The notes below the pieces were generated by a model. The model was not told the DNA's origin and ran no database searches. It was given only the letters and a program-made list of their open reading frames with translations. Made by a program: the position numbers and the translations under genes. A stretch of DNA of 64,000 nucleotides from the NCBI GenBank assembly GCA_035582835.1, contig JAYKAV010003077.1:516751-580750 (forward strand). The letters are read 5' to 3'. The stretch comes from Phoebastria nigripes. Taxonomy: Eukaryota > Chordata > Aves > Procellariiformes > Diomedeidae. Position 1 is the first letter of the stretch, and each line of letters starts with the position of its first letter. Below are positions 49,394 through 60,050 of the stretch, piece after piece.

Positions 49394-51224
49394 GTGATCA
49401 CACAGTGTAAGATCAAGACAGGGCCGAGTGAGAGGCACCTCCAGTAATTACTGGATTGGGAGCAACCTCCTGACAAGCCTTGAGTTTCTGCTGACATGCT
49501 GAGAACCAAAAACAGCAACAAAATTTCCCCAAATGAAAACAGCTCTTCCCTTGCCTGCCGGCTTACTCCCTGTTTACTTCTTTTGCTCTTTACTGTCAGC
49601 AAGACCTGGGTAGGAGAGGTGCCAGGTGGGGCAGATGAGCCCAGGATGAGGTGTTGCTGGTCCAGAGCAATAGTGGCAGGGAGGAGAAGAAGAGCTGGGA
49701 GTGACCCAGGGCCAGATGGAGCCTGCAGGAAGGGGGATGTCAAAGGAGGACTAGATCCCAAACAGGATGATGCTGATGGAGATGTGAACCTGGCACCAAA
49801 AAGCACCGATCCCTGCTTTTAGGCTGCTGCCCACACCTAGGAGGTCTGTGTCCTCCTGCCCTCTCCCCAAGGGCTGCCAGTGCAAGTCTCACAGATGCCA
49901 ATGTCCCCTGTGGCAGCCCAACCTAAGCCCAGCAATGGATGGCTACCTGCACCCATGCTGCCCCAGCGTTTCCNATCCACCTTGTGTGGAGCCAGATCAC
50001 CTTCCGTCCTTTGTCCACCTTTTATTACTGGTTTTGCTTAAAAGCCAGCAAAAATCAATATTAAAAGCCTAGTGAGGGGTTTTACAAAAAAAAATTAAAT
50101 TGCCTTGAGATGCTCGTCCTTCATGATTTGTATTGCAGTAATGCTACAAAGCCCTAAAAGGCCCAAATAGGAAACTTCAGTTTGCTTTAAAGCTACATAT
50201 GTTTTGTCTGAAGGCCCAGAGGTTTTTGATTAAAAGATTTCGGTTTTTGATAAAAACATTCAGGCAAAAATGAAGCTATTGAGAAAGGGGAACCAATTTT
50301 TATTCCTTTTTGGTGANGTTTTTCATGAGATAAAATGTAATTCCTGAGAAGCTCTAACTCTGGTCCTTTTTCATTCTTAAAATGTTTCTTTCTCTCTAGG
50401 CTCTCGGCATCTATTTCCCATTGTCCTTTCAGAGTGCCAGGGCAAATATATCTTTCTATTTTGGTATTGTCAAGAGGTAAGGTTTGTAGGGAAAGGTAAT
50501 ATCTTTTCTTAGAGTAACTGATAGAACTGGGGAAAAAAAGGGACTTATTTTTGAGCATAGAAGCCCTGTCTGGCTCTTTTGTTTATAAATTACCCTTCTA
50601 TTCTCCTGGAGACCTTCCTGTCTCTACACTGAACTCTTTTAACTCTAGCGTATATACTCAAAAAGTGCGCTCATCATTTATCTTTACTGTTACTGCAATC
50701 TTCTCGTCACCTCTGCTTTCTTTGCTTCTTCAGCTACTTACTCTTCTCTGTTTTGCAATCTTCTCAAGTGGCATCTGTAGCTGATATTTTATTACTTGTG
50801 TATGCCTTTCTCTAATCCTCCATTATTTGGGGCATATCCTTTGTTATTTGTGTTAGTCTTTTCTATGCCCTGGGGATATTTATTGCTAATTGATTCACAT
50901 AAATGGGAAGGTAAACATTCATTTCTCTTAGAATACACATTTTACTTGCAGCGGGACAATCCCTAGAGCTTTTATTCTTTCTTTCTTTCCTTTGTGGTGT
51001 TATGCATAGCTGGTTGGAGCTAAAATGGAATGAAGCACACCTCTGGTAAGGTCTGCAGTGCACTGAGCAGCATATTCAGGATTTGTGTTGCCTCCTTTGA
51101 GACTCACTGACCACACTGGGAGATGTAACAATTTCCGTTGAAGTCAGTGTTAGATGTACCTCCACCCCTCTGCGGGGGAAGTATCCTCTGCAAGCCCTTA
51201 AAAGGGACAGACAGACTGACTGAG

Positions 51225-51735
51225 GCTTGGGGAGGAGGGAGGCAATCGGTTCTGTTCAACATTTCCATTAACAACCTGGATGATGGAATAGATAGTACGC
51301 TTATTAAATTTACAGATGACACCAAGCTAGGAGGGACTGCAAATATATTGGACAACAGGATGAGAATTCAAATGAGTTCAACAAATTGCAGAAATGGTTT
51401 GGGGGGAAAAAAAGGGAATTAAATTAGAGACAAGGGCAAAGCACGAAACTTGGGCTGGAATAATCAATGCACAGAGGATGAGGAAGAGGCAGCGGTTCTG
51501 CAGAAAGGGAACTGCTGAGAAGGGGAAAGTAAAGACTGGACCAGAATTTCAGCAAGACTCAGTGTCATGTTGGTGGGAAGAAAAGGCAAATATAGGTAGG
51601 ACATCAAGTAACAGGCTCCTTTTACAGCAAAAGTGATGCAGGCTAGGTATTAGAAAGGCTTTTTGATGGCGAACAGTGTTCAGCATGGGTTGAGGGTGCT
51701 GAGGAAGAACATCTACCAGGGATGAGACACGCAGA
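51225..51735 (+). mobile_element. Ancient degenerate CR1 LINE fragment (reverse transcriptase region)
   Basis: The forward frame from about 51250 reads VLFNISINNLDDGI and then KFTDDTKLGGTA, corresponding to the reverse-transcriptase catalytic block FADDTKLGG of CR1 elements. The first alanine of FADD is threonine here (FTDD at 51309-51320). Downstream, frames change, but pieces still match the family order: an IQ segment, a W-containing segment near 51390, a lysine-rich segment, then AGIINAQRM, and finally a stretch near 51640-51690 resembling the GRLDIRK-to-GLP region at DNA level. Several deletions and frameshifts are needed to align it. Similarity is closer to CR1 copies common in turtles and crocodilians than to the young bird families, so the insertion is probably old. 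Both edges are approximate. Confidence 0.88.
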
Positions 51736-52949
51736 GATGACACAGCTGTGGGGCAGGGGGATGAAGCAGCATCTCCTCAAGATCCTTGAGCCCTGTTGCC
51801 TCATGGATGTGCTTCTCGTCCTTGTGCCCCACACTTCCACTGCAGGAGACCTGAGGTGTGGAGAGACCAATTGCTCATTTAGGATCACACGGGAGCTGTG
51901 CACAGCCCGCTCTCTCCCCATGGCTCAGGAGGCAGTGACAGCTCCACGGTCTCCCCCGGCTCCCGGTGCTCTCTCTGCACTGCTGCCCCGGGCTCTGACC
52001 CGAGCCAAGATTTTGCTCCAGGATGTGAGCATCCGTTTGTCTTGGTAATGTATGGAGCAGTCTATAGGTAGACCAGGAAAGTAGGCTTTTCTATATGTTT
52101 TTTTTCTCACTTCACTAGACATAACACTTCTGGTAAGAGGAGGATATGAGTTTAACTATGCTGTTGGCCTTGAGGCTTTAGGTATCAAGGAGAGATTATT
52201 TCAGAGATCAAACTGAATGCTGATTTGAGGGAGTAGCTCATCCCTTTGGAGTGCTCCAGAAGGAAAAGGGAACATTGTCAGTTCAATCTACTGTGGAATT
52301 TATAGTATTAATGGTCTGAAGAACACTTTAGGGATTTCTGTCAGATGTCTATTTTAATTTAAACTCTTGGGTGTTTAACTACCCAAAATATTGAGTTCTA
52401 GTCATTATAAAAACTAATAACTGGCTTATTTTGCTGCTAATTCAGAAACTGAGGTTAATTATCTATAGTGAAGGGATATGGTACTAATCTAAAGTCTACC
52501 TGAATAAGACACTGTGGTTAATTGATTCCCCATGAAATGACAAAAGATTCCTTCAGAGGAAAAAGATGTTTAGTATTCTGGGCTTTCTCGAAGGTACTAG
52601 ATTTTGCTTCTCATGAAAGGTTTTTTTGTTTGGCTTTATCAGCTGTACCTTATCCTTTTCTAATTGTTATTACTGGTTTATTTTTATGAAAAAAAAACCA
52701 ACATTGGATGATTATGAATTTTCCAGGTGAGAGCCCATCTGCTGCAGCCCTTTGATACACAATACACCTTGTATACCAGGTGCTTACAACAATACATTTA
52801 CCCCACTGAAGTCGGTGGGAATTGTTTGATGTCCAATCCACAGATGTGGGATTGCACCTATGAACTTGGCATCTGTGTTTGATCCAGATCCATGGGTGCT
52901 TCAGCAGAGCTGCATGCTTGTGGGTGAGCACAGTCAGGATCTGGCCCAG

Positions 52950-53040
52950 CTGACTTTTCCAAAATCACAGAGCATGTTAATCTCGGAACTGAAATTGCTT
53001 CCTTGCTCTCTGTCCTGTGTTCTCTCTGCTCTGCCATTCC
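52950..53040 (-). repeat. MIR/CORE-SINE-like remnant
   Basis: The forward text CTGACTTTTCCAAAATCACA, then GAGCATGTTAATCTCGGAAC, TGAAATTGCTTCC and TGTCCTGTGTTCTCTCTGCT follows the reverse complement of MIR (GACTTGCCCAAGGTCACACA, GCTAGTTAGTGGCAGAACTG, then the tRNA-like head). It is diverged and could be partly chance in the last 30 bases. Confidence 0.6.
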
Positions 53041-56000
53041 CTTTCTCAAGGGCTCTGAATCTGCCCACTCTCCCACTAGTTTATTTAATAAAAATTACTT
53101 TCTAAGCCAACTGCAAGCAGCTAAAAAAATTAATTTAAACTTCCCCTAAAGTGTATTTGTCAATGTCCACTGTTGTAATTCATTACATTGTATCCTAGCA
53201 TACCCTGAACATGGCAGTGTCAGAACTCTGATGATGTAGTGCAGTCTCCATGTATAATACATCATGAGAACAGTTTCAACTTGGATGATATATGAAGCCA
53301 GCCTGGGAGGATTTTGAAAATAGACCTAAATTTCAAGAATTTTTTTGTGTAACTTTGAGTGGTTGAAGTCTTCACCTGAAGCATTTGCTGAATATCTAAG
53401 TATTTTTTCCCTTGCCAAGCAAGAGTTAGCAATGTCAGTTAACCGACTGGGGCTTTGTAGGTTGGCTGATCAAATTGCAAAGCCTATGTGTGCCTCACAT
53501 CTATTTACCTAGCTCATTTTGCAATACTGCCTTGACCTGGTTGTGTTTAAAACAAAATATTAAACGTGATTGCAGTCTAAATTGGACAACATGCAGTTCA
53601 GATGGGCTTGTGAGTGATGGGATTATGTATGTAGGTGTGATGAGCATGGTTGTCTTTTACTACATGGGATCAAACCCTCCCATCTGAATATTGTACTTCT
53701 GAGTAGAAGGCATCAGGCTTTTCTAATAAAAAGAACTGTTTTGTAAAGAATGTGTTGGGTCGTGTAGCTGGATGTAAGTGAACGCTGAGAGGGCAGGAAA
53801 GCAAGACAGAGCGGAGAACAAAAGCTGGGATGTGTAAACCAAGAGCAGATAAATAGGAGGGCAAAAACAGCAGGAAGAGGGAGGAAGAAGTAGGAAAGAA
53901 AATGGGAACAACCATTGATCTTTGCTTACAGGCAAATAGCTTGTTACCAGGGCAGGTCAGGACTTTCTCTTGAAATTGTTTTTCAGTGCAAATTTTAGAA
54001 AAATAAAATAGCAACATGAGCAAAGGGCATCCACCTCCTCCTCTTCCCACTTNACATAAAAATGCAACTCCTCTCCTCTCTCCCCCTCTCTTTCCAAGTT
54101 TTCTGTTCTTTTTTGACAAAGAAGCTGCATAGTCCAACCAGATCTCTTTTTATGAGAGTTGGGGTCTGACTGAGCTTGTGCAGTGGTGTCAGGTGAGTGT
54201 GAAATGGACTTTGCACTGCCGTGCTGTGCCCCATCAATAGGAAGCAATTCCTGCACTTTTCCAAGTAACTACCTTTGATTGTTAGGGCTGTGGCAGAGAA
54301 AAAAATACCTGAGTATGTGAGGGAGCATTTAAAGTGTCATCTAACAGTAGTAAGAATTTAGCCCAATTCAATGTTCGAACTTAATTACCAGGAAAATGGT
54401 ATATATTANGAAGATCTAAATCATTTAACAAGCCTTGTGTGAGTCTTAATGCTTTTTTATTACTGCCTTTTTCATATGCTTTTTATTTGACAGGACAAAA
54501 GCAATAGTTAGCATAGACTGCCAGCACAGGGATCACCTCGTGTTTTGCACAAGGCACAGTACGCTTTTCATTAGGAGAAAAATGATGAAGTAGTTTGCTC
54601 TGTTGATTGCTAAATCTGGGGGGAAGGAAAGACAGAAGCCCCTTTGTAGCCAGCCTGTTTCTGTACAAACTTCAGCAGGGTTCGGAGTGGGGAGGATGCT
54701 CAGCACCCAAGGAATTGGCCCTGGTGTGGTAACTCCTGACATGCATTGACGTAAGCAGCTGCTTGTGATGATTTATATTTAGATGTCATGCTACATCCGT
54801 ACCTGAAGAAACAGCTGTAAGGGGGAAAGAAATGGGAAATATTTTAGGCTGAAAGAGCAAATCGAACAGAGAGGTAAATGCTGGGCTAGTTCTTGTTCAC
54901 CCCTTGTCTAAACTGCTCCCCTTACTAGGGCCATGGTTTGATGAAAAAGTAAATCTGACTTTAGGACCTTAAATACCCAATTCCCTAGTGGTAACATGCT
55001 GTGTAGCACTGATGCAGCACAGACTCGCTCTGCTCATCCAAAAACTGTGAGGAGCTGGAGTACCGGTCAGAGTCTAGCTCCCACCATATCCCTTCCCTGG
55101 GTTTTTCTCCCTGCTGTCTCCCTGACTCCCAGCCCCTTCTCCCCTGCACAATGCAGACCAAGGGATCTACAACGCAAACCGTTGGAGAAAGCTCCAAGTC
55201 GGGCAAAGCGAGCTCAGCTCTCCTTACTCGGCAGGTGGTGGCACCCCACAGGAGTGCCTGCCCGCCTGAGCTGCCGGCTGGAGTTTTGATGTGCTGTAAA
55301 TAAACCTGCCCGAGCAGCTCTGCCACAGCTCCGGTACTTTGGCTGGTTTATGGGTCACCAGATGTTCCTGCCAGAGGGATGCAATGCGTGCACTCCGTAA
55401 TGGGTTCAGAGCGATCCCTCCATTGAGTAACAACCCTGTAGAAATTCTCTGTGTTAAGCATGGATCAAAGGTATATTGTAAGTGTCTCCCTAGGCAGTAA
55501 AGTCCTAATTCCACTTTCTGCTGAAATAGCCTAATTTAGTGTATAAGCTTTTCTGTATGGCCGACTTCTGTATGGTAAGCTGGGACATGGACCTACTGAA
55601 TTTACAGGTTTGGTGATTAGGGGCTCTTTTCTTCTTTTGCCCTTGTAATTAGATACTGTCTAAGCACTTGCACTTAGCTGTTTAACGTCTTTTTGGAAGC
55701 AGTTTTTACTTTTTTTATTCTTGTGATCCCTAATATTTTCAATATCCTGACGAATACTCAATCCTCCTTTGACTCCTGTGTGAGACGAACGCTTCCAATG
55801 CTTCCTGTGGTGGGCAGTTCCATGGCTTACGCGTTGTGTAAGACTGATTTCCTCAAATCAGTTGTGAATTATCGATTCTCATTCTCGTCCATGTGCCCCC
55901 AGCAGGTAGCCGTTACAATGGTGCTGGTTAAATTGGCCCCAGTGCTACACCTGGTGCAGGTCAGCAAACCCATGTTCTGCAGCAGAACTACATTAGCAAA

Positions 56001-58147
56001 GAATTCATTAAGCATTTGCATTTTCATGGAAATCTGGTGCTATTTCATCTAATCAAAGATTACTTTTTCCACAAAAAATCTTATGTCTCAATCTATAACT
56101 GACACATGGTGAAAAAGCTGAAATCCACTTGAAAGCCCATGGGATCATTGCTGAATTCCACAGCCTTTTAACATATGCAATTACACTAAGATACACAGAA
56201 ATTACTGTCTTTTTTTCACAGCCTTTTCTTCTAGTTCTGTAGAAGGCATATTTGCACCAAGTGGAGAATTGTAATTCTTACCCATAAGATTCTTTGTTCA
56301 TTTTTGCCAATAACTTTTGTGATTGTCTGCAGTTTCACAGGCTATGTATACATCCAATACTGTGACTTAACTGTTTCCAGATTTTCTAGTTTCTTACTTA
56401 AAAAAAAGAGTAAAAAATAATATTGTGAAAAATTTGTTACAGTTGCTTCTAACTTTTTTAGTTAGCATAAGTCTCCAGAATTTGACTTGTGAAATACCTG
56501 CCTCTGAGATGCTCTAAGCGCTGGAAATAGCCCTCTCCGTTGAACTCTAGTATAGTTTCTAAAGCTCAACATCTGCATTTGCATTTGCAGACTGACCTGG
56601 CACTGAGCTTGCTCTTGCTTACCCTATTGTTCCTCCTTTGTTCTCTGCATCACCTTCATTTATTGGCATATGGGCTGATAACTACGGGGCTGCTCTCTGG
56701 CCCATCAGCTTTCAGCTATGTCCCCCAGGTGAAATGAGCCCAAACAAGTTGGGAGAGACTGTTCAAATCTGTTCCGCGCAGACTGAGAGGAACGAAAAGG
56801 AAAGCCAGCATTCATCATTCAAAAGATAAACATTTGACAGCACAGCTTGACTATGTCAGGAACACTTCTGTTTTAATAGTACGCCTGCAAGCTTTCAAAA
56901 CAAGTGTTTACCTGTCACAATAAACAGTTATGAGTGAAGTACACAAAACACACTAAACTTGGAGCTGGCAAGCTTCCAGAAATGCCATGTGCAGTTAAAC
57001 TCTTGAGCTTGTCATTCCATCCAACATAAATCTCTTCAGTTGTCTTCTGTCTTCTTCAGTGTATGCTGTGGGACTTTTCTGATTGCCTTGGAGACATCTG
57101 TCACGGATGCATAAAAAATCCTGGGAAGTGTAGCAAGTGCCTGGAGTTGATGGGCACATTAAGACCTAACTCTTAAACAGCTGCAATTAACTCACTAATG
57201 GCTCCTGGTGAGGCTAGGTGTCTTATTTTGCTCCCCTGAAAACAACTCGGTATCTACACAAGGTACAAATCTCTGCTTGTAGTTGTATTGGCAAATAGGT
57301 GCTCTTGGTGGAAGTGTGGAGTAGAGCAGATGGGGTCAAATGGCTTCACTTGGGTGTTGGATCAGACCCCCAAATTTGGATCTTCTCGTGACTTCAGAGG
57401 AATGAAGAGTCTGATCTAGTGGCTGGCCTGGTCTGGGTTTGAGTCTGACATGAGAGAAGGTCATAAGTTTGCCTGGCTGGAGTTTTCTTTGACCATGCCA
57501 AACAACGAGAATTCCCACTTTTTCAGAGATGTTATTTGACTTTGTAGGACTTCCTGCCAAGTCTAACGCTGTGCAGCATGCTGGAAAAATAGCTAAAGTC
57601 AATAAATACAGCCCATAAAAATAAAGTCTGGCACAACGTTTGCACAGGAAACAATTACATCTTGCCTTTTTTTTTTTTTTTTTAAGCCATTCAATAGCCT
57701 AAAGAAAGGCTAGGAGAGCAAGAGGAATTTCCTCCTGTATATATATTTTAATGTGATGTTTCACTTTTTTGTTGTAGAGTGAAGTATAGGTCAGCCTCAG
57801 CTTGCTAGGTAGTGTGGCCTGACCAGAATGCACTGCTTAAAATGTCCACCTTCTGCTCTTCTGCTGGGGGAACAACAGTTGAAATGGGAATTAAGAATCT
57901 CAGACCTGGGGTTCCTGGGTTTGGGTTTTGGCTCTTGTATTGTGTAAAACACTTGCAAATCAAGATAATACTGACTATACGGGAAACAGTTCTCAAGATA
58001 GCACAGTCAGTTCTACAATGCTTTTCAAGTCTGCATGGGATATGTTTCTTGGGCTTTGGTGAGCCTTTTTTTGAGAAATTCCTGGCCTGTTGTGGAACTG
58101 CTGGTCTAAAACAGAGACTCGCACCACCATCTCCCATCTGGGCACTC
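53041..58147. other. Unique non-coding DNA, no gene seen
   Basis: Pyrimidine-rich (about 54060-54100) and purine-rich (about 53870-53905) tracts are the only compositional features besides the poly-T at 57667. Single N bases lie at 54053 and 54409. No exon was recognised. Confidence 0.65.
57667..57683 (+). repeat. Poly-T tract, 17 bases
   Basis: An uninterrupted run of seventeen T. It could be the reverse-strand A tail of an old retrosequence, but no element is recognisable next to it. Confidence 0.9.
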
Positions 58148-58215
58148 ACTTGGGACCTCAGTGCAAGTCGTCACATCTCCTGACTTCCAGGTGAGCACCG
58201 TAAGCACCAGACAGT
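58148..58215 (-). repeat. Possible MIR-like SINE head fragment
   Basis: CACATCTCCTGACTTCCAGG followed by TGAGCACCGTAAGCACCAGA resembles the reverse complement of a tRNA-derived SINE head (CTCCTGACTCCAAGTCCAGT, GCTCTAACCACTA). The match is short and the rest of the element is not visible. A second weak patch in the opposite direction lies at 57895-57985. Both are marginal. Confidence 0.35.
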
Positions 58216-58429
58216 TGGTTTTCTCCCTTGCCCTGTGTGGCTTCCTGCAATAGCAGTCCATCTTTCCCTAACGCTAGTCCTCGGGCACTCTCTTGATTCA
58301 AAGGAGACACGCTCAGGGCTGCTGCTGAGCAGACCCTTGCTCTCGCCTCTCCCATAGTCAGCGTGGGTGGCCTTCTCCCTTGACTCCCATGCAACATTTC
58401 AAAAGGCCTCGGTTTTGTTCCAATGCAGA

Positions 58430-58830
58430 ATGTAAAAGGCTTTCAACATCTCCATTAAAAAACAAAAATTCCAGCATTTGTGCTCCCCATTTTCCTTCCA
58501 AGAGCACAGTGAGAAAAGGGAAGGTCTGCCCTTGTTCAGTCCTGGCAAGTCCAATCTAGAGCTGTGTAAAAATGCATCTAAAAAAAGGACCTTTCTTCCA
58601 ATAAATGGCCATTTAATGAATAAAAGAGAAACAATTGAAGTCTGCAGTAATAGAACAATTATGTGCTGTTGTGCGTTCCAGCTGGCTACACATTGAACAG
58701 TTCTTACAAATTGCCGGAAACACAGCAGCACACGGATCCGATACGTTTCAGGACAGTCATTATTATGAAGAAATACCATGTGTCAATCTGCCGAAGCCCT
58801 CCCAGGGCATTATCCTCCTAAAATCCCTTA
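58430..58830. other. Conserved-looking non-coding block
   Basis: The block includes AATAAATGGCCATTTAATGA, a near-palindrome around GGCC, then ACAATTGAAG, AACAATTATGTG, CCAGCTGGC, GTCATTATTATGAAG and CTTAATTACTGC. Open frames on both strands overlap here (58399-58779 minus, 58478-58696 plus), neither with a recognisable protein. The overall character is that of a conserved non-coding element; no alignment was possible. Confidence 0.35.
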
Positions 58831-59439
58831 ATTACTGCTCTGGGGCTCACGTGTGTGCCTGGCCCGCAGTGTGCGCGAGAAGGAGAGTGCTGGAAGCAGT
58901 AACCCCNGTGTGATGTTCATTAACTTTCTCGGTCTCTGCTCTTTCCTCTGCTGAGCAGCAGAGGGAAGAAAGCTGGTTAGGGAGGCTGGAAAGAGGCAAA
59001 TAAGAGACCCAGGTTGAGAAGGTCTGAATAGCTATGGTGGAACAGGTAAGGAAATCAGAGTAGCAAAAGTGCAGATTTGAGGTAGGAAGGGAAGTGTGGA
59101 CACATAAAAAGACAAAAAAAAAGGCAAGGAAGACAAAATAGCCAGTGGATGCTGTGCCTATGAGCCCCACATGCTCGCTCCTCACACACGTTTCTTTGAT
59201 ATTTACTTTTATTGGTATTCAAATGGCAATGAGGAAGAAGAAAACGGCAGTGGAAGGCAGCTCTGTGTGTGCAGACCACGCTAGTTAACAAAGCAAATCA
59301 CCCACCGGTGTCATCGGTCAGAGGTTTGGGGTCAGGGTTGGCCCCTTTGGAGCCTCCAACCAAAGAGTAACCGGATCAGATTTGCACCCCGCAATGTGTA
59401 CTGCTGCCCTAAAACAGCGTAATGCTGAGCAAATTGCTA

Positions 59440-60050
59440 AATCACTGCCAATCTACTTGTCCTTCAGATTCAGGATTTTAATCAATGTTTCAATGATAAT
59501 TGAACCATTTGATGGGCGTTTTTGGATGCACAAATAGGAGAAAACGAGTCGGGGGGATTGTGGTTTGGTAACAGCACAAGGGCTTCGGGGTCCAGCGAGG
59601 TCCTCACCATCGCACTTGGCTGATTCCATAATGATCTTTGGTCACTCAAAAAACAGTAAGGTCATGAGGGGCGTTCATAGCTGGTGAGTGCTGATTAAAC
59701 ATGATATAAACACCTCTGCTGTGTTAGATCTGTGGAAAGAATTTAAATGTCTGAAGAGCAGAGGAGTAGGGATTAACGAGCTGTGAAGGAAGGAGATGTA
59801 TTTAAGGTGTTTGCGAATAGGGAGAGGAGAAGTTCCTGCTCCATATTTAAGATATTAAAGCTACTTTGCAGGTCTTTTTTCTTTCAAAAGAAAGCCTGAA
59901 AGCCCCCCCGCAGTTCCGAGTACTTGTCAGGAATGTAATGATGGAAATTTTGTCAGCCTCGCTGTGCATAATAGGGATCATTATGTGATGGTAAATTTCT
60001 CTGTATGTTCTGTACGTTCCTAATGTGGGAGGAATAAAATATTCCTGAGG
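59440..60050. other. Conserved-looking non-coding block
   Basis: The stretch contains TTTTAATCAATGTTTCAATG, ATAATTGAACCATTTGATGG, TGATTAAACATGATATAAAC and GGATCATTATGTGATGG, with few simple repeats and no open frame of interest. It could be one or more regulatory elements. The edges are arbitrary and conservation is untested. Confidence 0.28.

Larger units (their letters stand above)
47765..51224. other. Unidentified DNA between young and ancient CR1 copies
   Basis: The part from about 48100 to 49000 is richer in GC and in open frame than its surroundings and could be an old, unidentified retroelement or transcript exon. The rest, with small tandem duplications at 47909 and 49361, shows nothing. 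Single N bases lie at 49974 and 50317. Confidence 0.55.

Noticed and set aside
54060..54100. Pyrimidine-rich tract, considered as a splice acceptor
   Set aside because: No plausible exon follows the tract, and similar tracts occur at random in this composition.
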